Shown here: piece after piece, positions 1 through 9,012 of the stretch
How the letters are laid out: every line of letters begins with the position of its first letter
How positions within the stretch are numbered: the first letter of the stretch is position 1
Assembly (NCBI RefSeq): GCF_000469585.1
Contig: NZ_AWNK01000008.1
Coordinates: 52,934 to 116,933, forward strand
Origin: Chrysiogenes arsenatis DSM 11915
GTDB taxonomy: Bacteria > Chrysiogenota > Chrysiogenetes > Chrysiogenales > Chrysiogenaceae
Direction of reading: 5' to 3'
Length of the DNA: 64,000 nt
The notes under the pieces: generated by a model
What the model was told of the DNA's origin: nothing
The model's input: the letters and a program-made list of their open reading frames with translations, nothing else
Database searches by the model: none
Program-made: the position numbers and the translations under genes

Positions 1-11
1 CTAGAGGTACC

Positions 12-1427
12 ATGCTACGCATTTACAACACCCAAACGCGCCAAAAAGAGCTTTTTACTCCAATTACCCCTCATCAAGTCCGCATGTACGTCTGCGGCGT
101 CACCGTGTACGACTACTGCCACGTTGGACACGCCCGCAGTGCCGTGGCCTTCGACATTATCCGTAAATACTTTGAATATTGCGGCTACACCGTAACGTTC
201 GCCAAAAACTACACCGATATTGACGATAAAATCATCCGTCGTGCGCTCGAAAATAATGAACCGTGGCAAGCGCTCGCCGCCCGCTTTATTGCGGAACACG
301 ACACCGACATGGCCTCCCTCTTTGTCGCTCCGCCCACCATTACGCCAAAAGCGACCGAGCACATTGACGAAATGATCGCCATGATCCAAAACCTCATCGA
401 CCAAGGCTACGCCTACCCAGCCGGTGGCGACGTCTACTTCCGCATCAGCCGCTTTCCCGAATATGGCAAACTGAGTCAGAAAAATCTGGAAGAGTTGCAA
501 AGCGGTGCGCGCATCGAAGTCAACACGCTCAAAGAATCGCCGCTTGATTTCGTCCTCTGGAAAGGGGCGAAAGAAGGAGAACCATCGTGGGACGCCCCCT
601 TTGGCGCTGGTCGCCCCGGCTGGCACATCGAATGTTCAGCGATGGGGAAAAAACACCTGGGCGATACCTTTGACATCCACGGCGGCGGCAAGGATCTCGT
701 TTTTCCGCATCACGAAAACGAAATCGCGCAGTCAGAATGCGCCAACCACGCACCGTTCGCCAACTATTGGATTCACAACGGATTTGTCAACATTAACGAC
801 GAAAAAATGTCCAAATCGCTCGGCAACTTCTTCACCATCCGCGATATCCTCAAAAGCTGCGATGCCGAAGTGCTCCGCTTCTTCCTTGCCCAAACCCACT
901 ACCGCAGTCCAGTTGACTTCTGCGACACCAACCTTGCCACTGCCGAAAGCGGGCTAGAGCGGCTCTACCGCTTTGTGGAAGCATGCGAAACCAACGAGCC
1001 AGCGAGTGGCAATGCCGTCCGGCCAGAACTCCAGGCGACTCTCGCGACCCTGAAAACTTCATTTGAAGCCGCGATGGACGACGACTTTAATACCGCGCTG
1101 GCCATCGCCGCCCTTTTCGACGCCGCGCGCGATGGCAACCGTCTGGCACCGTGGAACACCGCCGAGCAACACGCTTTGCTGGCGGCCTTTAAAGCCTGCG
1201 GTAACGTGCTGGGTATTTTCCAGCAACCCGCCACCGCATGGTTCCGCCACCGCTCGCAAGCCACACTCAGCGAAACTCAAATCGAAGCCCTGATAGCCCA
1301 GCGCAACGCCGCCCGCGCCGCCAAGGATTTTGCTACCTCTGATGCGCTACGCGACCAACTTTTGCAAGGTGGCGTTCAAATTAAAGACAGCAAAGAAGGG
1401 ACGACGTGGAGCTACGTGACAAGTTGA
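12..1427 (+). CDS. cysS: Cysteinyl-tRNA synthetase
   Basis: Charges tRNA-Cys with cysteine in the cytoplasm (class I aminoacyl-tRNA synthetase). Seen: the HIGH-type signature HVGH at residues 37-40, the KMSKS loop at about 265-269, and the zinc ligands Cys28, the Cys of HIECSAM, and the His and Glu of FPHHENEIAQSE. The 471-residue length is normal for the family and the C-terminal anticodon-binding part is complete. An AGAGGT Shine-Dalgarno lies just before the ATG. Nothing upstream is visible because the window starts 11 bases earlier. The gene is followed at 55 bases by the sensor kinase on the same strand. Confidence 0.97.
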   Translation: MLRIYNTQTRQKELFTPITPHQVRMYVCGVTVYDYCHVGHARSAVAFDIIRKYFEYCGYTVTFAKNYTDIDDKIIRRALENNEPWQALAARFIAEHDTDMASLFVAPPTITPKATEHIDEMIAMIQNLIDQGYAYPAGGDVYFRISRFPEYGKLSQKNLEELQSGARIEVNTLKESPLDFVLWKGAKEGEPSWDAPFGAGRPGWHIECSAMGKKHLGDTFDIHGGGKDLVFPHHENEIAQSECANHAPFANYWIHNGFVNINDEKMSKSLGNFFTIRDILKSCDAEVLRFFLAQTHYRSPVDFCDTNLATAESGLERLYRFVEACETNEPASGNAVRPELQATLATLKTSFEAAMDDDFNTALAIAALFDAARDGNRLAPWNTAEQHALLAAFKACGNVLGIFQQPATAWFRHRSQATLSETQIEALIAQRNAARAAKDFATSDALRDQLLQGGVQIKDSKEGTTWSYVTS

Positions 1428-1482
1428 CCGCATATGGGGAAACAGGATACGCCAGCACTCGCTCCTGAAAGGAGGTCTTGCC

Positions 1483-4458
1483 ATGGATCACTCACACCAA
1501 AAATACCTTGCCGTGCACCGCTTCCACTGGATGCTCTTTGCCGTAGGCTTGCTGATTCTTGGTGGATTTGTGGCGTTTTCACTCTACGGCGACTACCAAA
1601 CGCTGACAAAACAAGAACAGGATCGCCTAGAGACGCAGGCACGAGTGATTGACGAAAACATTATACGTCAGCTCGACTCAGTCAACCGTGCCCTCGCCGG
1701 AATCCGTAACGACCTCCCACTTTGGCAAGGCGATGAAGGAAAAGCCGTTGGGATACGACGCCTGTACGCCATGAGCGACGCCATGCCCGGCATTCGCACC
1801 TTCCTGATAATGGATGGCGAAGGAACCGTAACACTTTCAAACCGGCCGATTGTAGTAGGGCAAAATTTCAGCTACCGCGAATACTTTCAACTCCCGAAAC
1901 ACAACCCTAATCCGCAAACCCTTTTTATCGGGCCACCCTTTAGTACGTTCCCCAGTCAAGTCCTTGGAATGAACCTTGTGCGGATGATACCAGACGCCCA
2001 AGGACATTTTAATGGTATTGTCGGCGCAACGCTTGATCCTGATTATTTCAGCATTCTTTTGCGTTCTATCATTTATAGTAATGATATGTGGAGTGCTGTC
2101 ATACACGGAAACGGCTCACTTTTCCTCGCATATCCCGAGTCGTATAAATCGTTTGCTGACTCAAACTCCATTTTCAACTTCCATCGCGAACACGCATCAG
2201 AAGCCACGTTTCAGCGCCGTACTATTGATACCGGCGATGCAGAATACATGATTGCCATGCGCACCGTGCAGCCACCCTCTTTGCAAATGGACACACCACT
2301 TATTGTGGCGGTAGGGCGCAGCGTGAGCAGTATTTACGCCTCTTGGTATCGTGAAGCTACCTATCGCGTTGGCCTGCTCGGCTTTATCGCGCTGATCGGA
2401 TTCCTTGGATTATGGCAATACCACCAACGGCTGCGCGTTCACACCGCCCTGATTCAAGATTCACTGCGACGCGACCGTGAAAACGCCGAACGGCTCCGGC
2501 TCGCGACGGAAGCTTCTCAGCTTGGCGTGTGGGAATACAACCTAGTATCGAATAAATTAACCTGGGATCGCGCCATGTTTGACCTCTATGGCATTGCCCC
2601 AACCAATAACGTCTCGTTTGATACGTGGAAAACAGCGCTACTTCCAGAAGATTTCGAACGGGAAAGTGCTCTCTTTCAAGCAGCAATTGAGCAGCGAAGC
2701 CGCTATATGTCTCAATACTATATTCGCCGTCAGGATACAGGTGCCATACGCTTAATTCGTGTGGCAGCCGAGGTACACTGTAGCAGTGATGGCCATCCGC
2801 ACAAGCTGATCGGCACCAACAAAGATGTTACCGAGCGCGAAGAAGCCCGTGAAGCATTGCGACTGGCGACCGAACGCGCCGAACATGCGAGCCGTGCGAA
2901 GAGTGAATTTTTGGCCAACATGAGTCACGAAATCCGCACCCCGATGAATGCGGTGCTGGGACTGCTGACGCTGCTACAACAAACACCACTCACTGGCCAG
3001 CAACGCGACTACGTCGCCAAGATTAACTCCGCATCTCGTTCACTGCTTGGAATTCTCAACGACATTCTTGACTTTTCACGGGTTGAAGCGGGAAAACTCC
3101 AGCTCGAATCGCTCCCCTTTCACCTCAGTCACGTGTTTCATAACCTTGCTATTATTACCCATAACCTTGCCGAGCAGAAACAGATCGCCGTAGAGTATTA
3201 TATCGATCCCGCCATCCCCGCCACACTAGCAGGCGATCCACTCCGCCTGCAGCAGGTGTTGCTCAACCTCACTGGCAATGCGGTGAAATTCACCAATAAA
3301 GGCTCCGTGCGCGTCAGTGCCTTGCTGGTCACAGCCGATGAATCGGGCAACACCATCCGCTTTAGTGTGCGCGACACGGGCATAGGTATTGCGGCAGCGA
3401 AACTCGCCACTATTTTCGAAAGCTTTACTCAGGCAGAAACCTCAACCGCCAGACGTTTTGGCGGTTCGGGACTGGGACTTGCGATCAGTCAACGCATCGT
3501 CGCCCTCATGGGCGGTGAACTTCACGCCGCCAGCGAAGAGGGGCAAGGGAGTGATTTTTCCTTTACACTCACGCTGCCAAGTGCCACCGCCAGTGCCGCA
3601 ACGCCAACCATCAGTCAGCAGTTTTCATCTCCCTCCGTGCCACTGCAACGGCAACGCCTAAACGGATTGCGCATTCTCTTGGTTGAAGATAACCTCATGA
3701 ACCAAGAAGTCGCGTTCGAACTTCTGAGTCACGAAGGGGCGATTGTCACCATCGCAAGTGATGGCAACGAAGGGGTCAATCTTGCCACAAGCGCCAGCAT
3801 ACCATTCGACGTTGTTTTAATGGATATTCAAATGCCAGAGATGGATGGATACACGGCAACGCACCTGATCCGTGCTCATGCGTCGTGCGCTGCCCTGCCG
3901 ATCTTGGCCATGACGGCTAACGTACTGGAATCTGACCGCACTGCGGCACTGGCAGCCGGCATGAATGACCATATCCCCAAACCCATCGATCTGGATACTT
4001 TGGTAGCAAAACTTCAGGCCTATGGCACAACGCTTGCCAGCACGCCAGCGCAACCATCGGACGTTGCCACGCGGCACATCACGGCCGAAATCCCCGAGGG
4101 TTTTCAGATTCCAGAAGCACTCGCGCGACTAGGCAATGACATCGCCCTGTGGGTAAGTATTGCGCGCAAGTTCCGCGCCCACGCCACCGAAATTCTGCAA
4201 AACAGTAAGCGTGCCCTTCAGCGCGGAGAGTGGGAAATCGCAACCCGCGGCGTGCATACCCTCAAAGGGGTGGCCGCATCACTCGGTGCCATCTCACTTT
4301 CTGATGCCGCGCGAGAAACGGAAACGATCCTGCGTCGCGAACGCGGTGATTTAGTGGATGCACTGGTAGGATTACAACAGGTAGCCGCGCTGTTACCGGA
4401 AACGGCGGACACGCTAGAGCGAGTGGCACAAGAATTGGAAAATCAGGCAGACACATAG
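1483..4458 (+). CDS. Hybrid sensor histidine kinase (Cache, PAS, HisKA, HATPase, REC, HPt)
   Basis: Membrane-bound phosphorelay kinase carrying all relay steps in one chain. Seen in order: TM helix about 14-36, a periplasmic Cache-like sensor to about 290, TM helix about 293-312, a PAS domain about 335-460, HisKA with the phospho-accepting His482 in the SHEIRTP motif, HATPase with N box (LLNLTGNAVKFTN, about 592) and G boxes (DTGIGIA, GGSGLGLAIS), a receiver with Asp781 in LMDIQMPEMDG, and an HPt domain with His925 in HTLKG. A strong AGGAGG site precedes the ATG. The ligand is unknown, and no separate response regulator lies nearby, so the final partner is elsewhere. The stop codon lies inside a REP palindrome. 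Confidence 0.93.
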   Translation: MDHSHQKYLAVHRFHWMLFAVGLLILGGFVAFSLYGDYQTLTKQEQDRLETQARVIDENIIRQLDSVNRALAGIRNDLPLWQGDEGKAVGIRRLYAMSDAMPGIRTFLIMDGEGTVTLSNRPIVVGQNFSYREYFQLPKHNPNPQTLFIGPPFSTFPSQVLGMNLVRMIPDAQGHFNGIVGATLDPDYFSILLRSIIYSNDMWSAVIHGNGSLFLAYPESYKSFADSNSIFNFHREHASEATFQRRTIDTGDAEYMIAMRTVQPPSLQMDTPLIVAVGRSVSSIYASWYREATYRVGLLGFIALIGFLGLWQYHQRLRVHTALIQDSLRRDRENAERLRLATEASQLGVWEYNLVSNKLTWDRAMFDLYGIAPTNNVSFDTWKTALLPEDFERESALFQAAIEQRSRYMSQYYIRRQDTGAIRLIRVAAEVHCSSDGHPHKLIGTNKDVTEREEAREALRLATERAEHASRAKSEFLANMSHEIRTPMNAVLGLLTLLQQTPLTGQQRDYVAKINSASRSLLGILNDILDFSRVEAGKLQLESLPFHLSHVFHNLAIITHNLAEQKQIAVEYYIDPAIPATLAGDPLRLQQVLLNLTGNAVKFTNKGSVRVSALLVTADESGNTIRFSVRDTGIGIAAAKLATIFESFTQAETSTARRFGGSGLGLAISQRIVALMGGELHAASEEGQGSDFSFTLTLPSATASAATPTISQQFSSPSVPLQRQRLNGLRILLVEDNLMNQEVAFELLSHEGAIVTIASDGNEGVNLATSASIPFDVVLMDIQMPEMDGYTATHLIRAHASCAALPILAMTANVLESDRTAALAAGMNDHIPKPIDLDTLVAKLQAYGTTLASTPAQPSDVATRHITAEIPEGFQIPEALARLGNDIALWVSIARKFRAHATEILQNSKRALQRGEWEIATRGVHTLKGVAASLGAISLSDAARETETILRRERGDLVDALVGLQQVAALLPETADTLERVAQELENQADT

Positions 4459-4530
4459 GTCTGCCCCTACAAAGAAGCAGGAGCTGTTTCTGGATTTGTT
4501 TTTTGTAGGGGCGAACCGGTGTGTTCGCCC
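4446..4530. repeat. Inverted pair of GTAG-headed REP palindromes
   Basis: Two palindromic elements face each other. The left one (4446-4470) reads on the minus strand as GTAGGGGCAGACC then GTGTCTGCC. The right one (4505-4530) reads GTAGGGGCGAACC then GTGTTCGCCC. Both start with the GTAG tetranucleotide typical of REPs recognised by RAYT transposases. The pair separates the convergent kinase and uvrB genes and could fold into hairpins acting as a bidirectional terminator (inference). The left element contains the TAG stop of the kinase gene. Confidence 0.85.
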
Positions 4531-4562
4531 TCCACGGTCTCCCTCCAGCCCTCCAGCGATCC

Positions 4563-6560
4563 TCACACCGCAAGCTTTTTCTTGAGGCGCAGCACCTCAT
4601 CACGAATCTTGGCCGCCTCCTCAAACTCCAGCGCTTCGGCCAGTCGGTGCATTTCGGTTTCCAGCTTCGCAATATGCTCGCGCAGCTGATACGGCGCCAT
4701 CTCTTCGGCCACCTGAAAGCGGATTTTTTCCTGCCGTTCTTCCATCTGTTCCGGTGCCAGTTTTTCGCCAACGGCCTTAGTGACGCTCTGCGGCGTAATG
4801 CCATGCGCCGCGTTCCACGCCTGTTGCAGCTCGCGCCGTGCGGTCGTTGTTTCGATCACTTTACGCATACTTTCCGTCATTTTATCGGCGTAGAAAATCA
4901 CGTAGCCATCCACGTTGCGTGCTGCCCGTCCGGCGGTCTGCATCAAACTGCGTTCACTGCGCAAAAAACCTTCCTTGTCGGCATCCAAAATCGCTACCAG
5001 TTGCACTTCCGGGATATCCAGCCCTTCGCGCAGGAGGTTAATCCCAATCACCACATCGTAGATACCAAGCCGTAAATCACGGACAATTTCGCTCCGTTCC
5101 AGCGTGTCAATTTTAGAATGCAAGTATTTTACTTTGATCCCTAATTCACTCAGGTAAGAGCTGAGATGTTCACTCAGGCGAATCGTCAGCGTTGTTACCA
5201 ACACCCGGCCACCAAGCGCGGTCACTTTTTTGATTTCAAAGAGCAGATTATCGACCTGCCCCGTGGAAGGTCGCACTTCGATCAGCGGATCAAGCAGACC
5301 GGTCGGGCGGATGATCAATTCAGCAATGCCATTTGCACCCGCTAAGGCCATTTCATAGTCGGCAGGAGTGGCGGAGACGTAAACAATCTGCGGGGCGAAC
5401 TGATTGAATTCATCAAAGTTCAGCGGGCGGTTATCGAGCGCGGCAGGCAGGCGAAAACCATATTCGACCAACGTTTGTTTGCGACTACGGTCGCCGTTAT
5501 ACATCCCGCGCACTTGCGGCAGGGTGACATGCGATTCGTCGATAAACACGAGTGCATCTTCTGGGAGATAGCTCAGAAGTGTCCACGGTGGCTCGCCAGT
5601 GGCGCGTCCATCAATGTAGCGCGAATAGTTTTCGATCCCATTGCAGTAGCCAAATTCTTCCATCATTTCGATGTCGAACTTCACCCGCTCGGCAATGCGC
5701 TGCGCTTCAATCAGCTTCCCTTCCTGTTGAAAGCGGTACACGCGCGCCTTGAGATCATTTTTGATCTGGGCGAGGGCGCCCTGAATCACGCTTTTATCAG
5801 CCACGTAGTGAGAGTTTGGGTAGATGCGAATAGATGGCATGTCGCCGCGCTGGTTCCCCGTTAGCGGATCAATTGCCAGAATGCGGTCGATAGTATCGCC
5901 GAAAAACTCGATGCGAATCGCGCTGTCGGCTTCGTAAGAAGGGAAGATTTCCAGAATATCGCCACGCCGCCGAAACGTACCGCGCCGAAAATCAAGATCG
6001 TTGCGGTCGTACTGAATTTCAATCAGATTATCGGCCAGATCTTCCATATCAATATCTTGTCCAACTTCCAGTCGGATCACCATTTGCTGGTAAAAGTCGC
6101 GTGAGCCAAGACCGTAAATGCAGCTCACCGAAGCGACGATCAGGATATCGCGCCGTTCAAACAGCGAGCGCGTGGCGCTGTGGCGCATGCGGTCGATTCG
6201 TTCGTTGATACTGGAATCTTTCTCAATAAACGTATCTGACGAGGGGATATACGCTTCTGGCTGATAGTAGTCATAATAGCTGACAAAATATTCCACCGCG
6301 TTGTGCGGCAGAAATTCTTTGAACTCCTGATAAAGCTGCGCAGCAAGGGTTTTATTATGCGCGATGACGAGAGTCGGACATTGCAGCGCTTCGACCACCT
6401 TGGCCATGGTGTAAGTTTTCCCCGAACCGGTCACGCCGAGCAACACCTGATGGCGATGTTTCTGGCGTATGCGTGCCACAAGCGTAGCGATCGCCTCCGG
6501 CTGCGAACCAGACGGTTCGTACGGAGCTACCACCTGAAAAGGGATTGTGGTTGTATCCAT
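4563..6560 (-). CDS. uvrB: Excinuclease ABC subunit B
   Basis: DNA-damage recognition helicase of nucleotide excision repair; it takes over the lesion from UvrA and recruits UvrC. Seen: Walker A GVTGSGKT at residues 42-49, the damage-probing beta-hairpin region ([19 protein letters not shown]), helicase motifs including DESHVTLPQ and the C-terminal QTAGRAARN, and a UVR domain ([20 protein letters not shown]) that contacts UvrC. The 665-residue length is normal. An AAAGGA site lies just upstream of the ATG. The gene stands alone, converging on the sensor kinase and flanked on both sides by REP elements. Confidence 0.97.
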   Translation of the reverse strand: MDTTTIPFQVVAPYEPSGSQPEAIATLVARIRQKHRHQVLLGVTGSGKTYTMAKVVEALQCPTLVIAHNKTLAAQLYQEFKEFLPHNAVEYFVSYYDYYQPEAYIPSSDTFIEKDSSINERIDRMRHSATRSLFERRDILIVASVSCIYGLGSRDFYQQMVIRLEVGQDIDMEDLADNLIEIQYDRNDLDFRRGTFRRRGDILEIFPSYEADSAIRIEFFGDTIDRILAIDPLTGNQRGDMPSIRIYPNSHYVADKSVIQGALAQIKNDLKARVYRFQQEGKLIEAQRIAERVKFDIEMMEEFGYCNGIENYSRYIDGRATGEPPWTLLSYLPEDALVFIDESHVTLPQVRGMYNGDRSRKQTLVEYGFRLPAALDNRPLNFDEFNQFAPQIVYVSATPADYEMALAGANGIAELIIRPTGLLDPLIEVRPSTGQVDNLLFEIKKVTALGGRVLVTTLTIRLSEHLSSYLSELGIKVKYLHSKIDTLERSEIVRDLRLGIYDVVIGINLLREGLDIPEVQLVAILDADKEGFLRSERSLMQTAGRAARNVDGYVIFYADKMTESMRKVIETTTARRELQQAWNAAHGITPQSVTKAVGEKLAPEQMEERQEKIRFQVAEEMAPYQLREHIAKLETEMHRLAEALEFEEAAKIRDEVLRLKKKLAV

Positions 6561-6603
6561 TCATGTATCCTTTTTGTAAAAAATCCCGCTGGGCGAACAC
6601 GCT

Positions 6604-6867
6604 GTAGGGGCAGACCTATGTGTCTGCCCACATCAACCAGAACGAACACGCAGGTTCGCCCCTACAAGAAAACCAAAAACATCGCGTAAAAATCAAATCC
6701 ACCGTAGGGGCAGACCTATGTGTCTGCCCACATCAATCAGAACGAACACGCAGGTTCACCCCCACAAGAAAACCAAAAACATCGCGCGCAAATCAAATCC
6801 GCTGTAGGGGCAGACCTATGTGTCTGCCCACATCAATCAGAACGAACACGCAGGTTCACCCCCACAT
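6604..6867. repeat. REP/BIME array, three units of exactly 100 bp
   Basis: Units start at 6604, 6704 and 6804. Each has a REP with GTAG head (GTAGGGGCAGACC, GTGTCTGCCC), a 13-base linker, an oppositely oriented REP (CGAACACGCAGGTTCG then CCCCTAC or the variant CCCCCAC), and a conserved 38-base spacer. The third unit runs up to the stop codon of the adjacent RAYT gene. The constant 100-bp period indicates tandem amplification of one bipartite element. The two REP types match those at 4446-4530, and the first type recurs at 15315-15452. Confidence 0.9.
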
Positions 6868-7371
6868 TTATTCGCACACGAACAATGTATCTTCTTTCCA
6901 TCGCGCAGGATTATTTTCGATATATTCACCGATTTTCACGTATTCGGCTTCGTCGCGGATAATCCGTTCCCAATAATTTCGTTGCCATAATTTACGACGA
7001 AACGGTTCCCATCCGCCATATTTTACTTGGCGTATGTATTCATTGGTGGTCATGGTCTTATACCATTGGACAACCGTCGATAGGCTCAACGGTTTCTCGC
7101 CTTTTAACGGAACCCGCTGATTTACGACTATAAAATGGATATGATTGGGCATACAGACAAATTGTTCTGCCATAAGGTCAGGAAACTTCTTCTCCATTTC
7201 ATAAAACCATCGTTCTGTCATACATCCAGCCTCGCTCAGGTGCATGGTGCCCTCTGCAATTTTGCCGAACAGACACGCTCGTTCTTGGACGCAAATGGTT
7301 ACGAAATAAGCTCCCGTCTGATTGTAATCGTATCCTTGCAAACGGAGAGAAACACGCCGATTGCCCTCCAT
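6868..7371 (-). CDS. REP-associated tyrosine transposase (RAYT, Y1/HUH family)
   Basis: Single-strand DNA nuclease of the IS200/IS605-like Y1 superfamily that binds and cleaves REP hairpins. Seen: the HUH motif in MPNHIHFIVV and a C-terminal block (YWERIIRDEAEYVKIGEYIENNPARW) holding the candidate catalytic tyrosines, typical of RAYTs. Start chosen at ATG 7371, two bases after the tonB stop, giving 167 residues; an upstream in-frame ATG at 7458 would lie inside tonB. The gene is flanked directly by a tandem array of GTAG REPs, its expected substrate. It has no terminal inverted repeats of its own. It is the last gene of the TonB operon and may be translationally coupled to it. Confidence 0.88.
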   Translation of the reverse strand: MEGNRRVSLRLQGYDYNQTGAYFVTICVQERACLFGKIAEGTMHLSEAGCMTERWFYEMEKKFPDLMAEQFVCMPNHIHFIVVNQRVPLKGEKPLSLSTVVQWYKTMTTNEYIRQVKYGGWEPFRRKLWQRNYWERIIRDEAEYVKIGEYIENNPARWKEDTLFVCE

Positions 7372-7373
7372 GC

Positions 7374-8075
7374 TCACCGCTCCAACGTGAATGTCAGCGG
7401 AACAAGCATCCGCACGGCGACGGTATTGCCATCTTTCGTTGCTGCTGCAAACTTCCATTGCATCAATGCGGCCACTACGGCAGCTTCAAAAATGTTTGGC
7501 GGATTGGCTTTTATAATTCGAAGATCACGTACACTGCCATCCACGTCAAGGGTAAATGTTGCGAGCACTTCCCCTTCAATCCTATTTTCAAAGGCATAAC
7601 GCGGATATTCCGGCACCACCCGCGAGAGTAAGCGCGGTTTACCGTCAACATCCTTCAAATCAAACACGGTACTTTCCACAGCTACGGGCGGCGATGCGGG
7701 CACATTGATTGGCACTGGCACGGTTGACGGCACAACATCCCCTTGCGGCTCATGCACTGGCAGAGCATTGTGTGCAGAGAGTGTTGGCGCTTGCACAGGC
7801 AGAGGTTCCGCGGTGCGTCCCGATTTGGGCGGAGCCGCTTTCTGCCATGTCGGCAACTGGGGTGCAACCGGAAGTTCAGGGACAGTAAAGGCAGGTGGAA
7901 GCGGCTCTGCGGGTTGCAAAGGCAGCAGAACCATCGCCACGCCCTTCTCAACCGGAGAGGCTATTTCCGTGCGTTGGTTAAAATGGAGAAACAAGCAAAA
8001 GAGCAGTGTGGTGAGCAACAGTGCGAGACAAGCCTTCGCTGCCATATACGGTAACTGGCGTACCGTTCCCTTCAC
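7374..8075 (-). CDS. TonB family energy-transducing protein
   Basis: Couples the inner-membrane proton-motive force to outer-membrane receptors. Seen: an N-terminal TM anchor (about residues 12-31), a proline-rich periplasmic spacer (about 50-150) and a C-terminal TonB fold with VVPEYPRYAFENRIEGEVLATFTLDVDGSVRDLRII and a terminal beta-strand. The 233-residue length fits the family. The ATG overlaps the exbD stop by four bases. It belongs to a TonB2/TtpC-type cluster. No TonB-dependent receptor gene lies in the window, so the substrate (iron chelate, heme, cobalamin or other) cannot be read. Confidence 0.9.
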   Translation of the reverse strand: MKGTVRQLPYMAAKACLALLLTTLLFCLFLHFNQRTEIASPVEKGVAMVLLPLQPAEPLPPAFTVPELPVAPQLPTWQKAAPPKSGRTAEPLPVQAPTLSAHNALPVHEPQGDVVPSTVPVPINVPASPPVAVESTVFDLKDVDGKPRLLSRVVPEYPRYAFENRIEGEVLATFTLDVDGSVRDLRIIKANPPNIFEAAVVAALMQWKFAAATKDGNTVAVRMLVPLTFTLER

Positions 8076-8479
8076 TGTTCAGCCTTGGCGGCGATACTCA
8101 CCTGCTGTACTCCAGCTAAACGGCATTGATCCATCAGCGCCACCACCTGTTCGACGGTAGCATGTTTATCGGCAATCACGACCGCCGATGCCTGAGGGTG
8201 CTCCGCTAATTTGAGAACAATTCGACCACGCATCGTGCGAATATCCACCCGTTCGCGATCCAGAAAAATCTGCCCTTCGGCATCCACTGCCAATAGAATC
8301 GTTGTCGGTTCCTGCTGTTCTGCGGTCGCTGCCATTGGACGTGCGATCTCCAACCCCGTCTCACGGGTAAAGCTGGTTGTCACGAGAAAAAAAATCAGCA
8401 AGAGGAAAACAAGATCAATCATCGGCGTCATGGTGACTTCCGCATTGGCGCTGCTTTTACGCCGAGCTAATCGTTCCAT
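8072..8479 (-). CDS. exbD: ExbD/TolR family biopolymer transport protein
   Basis: Proton-channel partner of ExbB. Seen: the classic start (MERLARRKSSANAEVTMTP) leading into the single TM helix with the conserved Asp (MIDLVFLLLIFFLVTTSF), followed by a periplasmic domain. Start placed at ATG 8479, giving 135 residues; a longer in-frame extension to 8596 lies inside exbB and is unlikely to be real. It overlaps exbB by 13 bases upstream and tonB by four bases downstream, as in a tightly coupled operon. Confidence 0.92.
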   Translation of the reverse strand: MERLARRKSSANAEVTMTPMIDLVFLLLIFFLVTTSFTRETGLEIARPMAATAEQQEPTTILLAVDAEGQIFLDRERVDIRTMRGRIVLKLAEHPQASAVVIADKHATVEQVVALMDQCRLAGVQQVSIAAKAEQ

Positions 8480-9012
8480 GTCGAACTCCGCATCTGGAGG
8501 AAAGTGACGTCGCGCACTTCCGCCATAATCCGTTGTTTGCAGCGGACTAACAGCGGAATGGCGACCATCCCCGGCACCGCCACAATCAATCCCCACATTG
8601 TGGTTGTCAGCGCATACGAAATCCCGTCTGCCATCAGAGCCGGCTGTCCGGTTCCACTCTGAGCAATCGCCTCAAACGTCATCAACATGCCCCAAACCGT
8701 ACCGAGCAAACCCAGTAGCGGCGCAGCGGCAGTGGCAATTTTTATCACCGCAAAACCTTTTTCCAATTCACGTTCCCATGTGCGCACACAACAGATACTG
8801 ACAGGAGCACCACCAGATATGGTATTTCTTGCCAAATCAGCTTCGATACGTTGCACAATGCGCCGTTTACCGGCAGATTTTTCGCGACTGAGCAGCCAAC
8901 CAAAGCAAAATACACGATCAACCAATACATACCAGATGCAAAAGCTCAGCCCAAAAAGTGCCGCTGTCACCCAATGGTCAGTTATCGCATGCAGCAGTGC
9001 CGCCACCATCAT
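8467..9012 (-). CDS. exbB: MotA/TolQ/ExbB family proton channel protein
   Basis: Short ExbB forming the pentameric channel around ExbD. Seen: an N-terminal TM helix (about 15-38), a cytoplasmic loop, then the conserved TM pair IATAAAPLLGLLGTVWGMLMTF and the helix around SYALTTTMWGLIVAVPGMVAIPLL. Length 181 residues. The ATG overlaps the preceding long-ExbB gene by four bases. In TonB2 systems this short form works with the long TtpC-like protein encoded just upstream. Confidence 0.92.
   Translation of the reverse strand: MMVAALLHAITDHWVTAALFGLSFCIWYVLVDRVFCFGWLLSREKSAGKRRIVQRIEADLARNTISGGAPVSICCVRTWERELEKGFAVIKIATAAAPLLGLLGTVWGMLMTFEAIAQSGTGQPALMADGISYALTTTMWGLIVAVPGMVAIPLLVRCKQRIMAEVRDVTFLQMRSSTWND

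Noticed and set aside
15..626. Long minus-strand open frame opposite cysS (203 codons)
   Set aside because: It is antisense to the conserved cysS catalytic domain and has no domain of its own.
4262..4804. 180-codon minus-strand frame across the kinase-uvrB junction
   Set aside because: Runs through REP DNA and opposite the HPt domain, out of frame with uvrB; a shadow.
6604..6870. CRISPR-like array with regular 100-bp period
   Set aside because: Spacers are conserved between units, the repeats are paired inverted palindromes with GTAG heads, and no cas gene is near. It is a REP/BIME array.
6303..6976. Plus-strand frames with repeated peptides over the REP array
   Set aside because: They are the array translated; the peptide repeats mirror the 100-bp units, and there is no credible start region.
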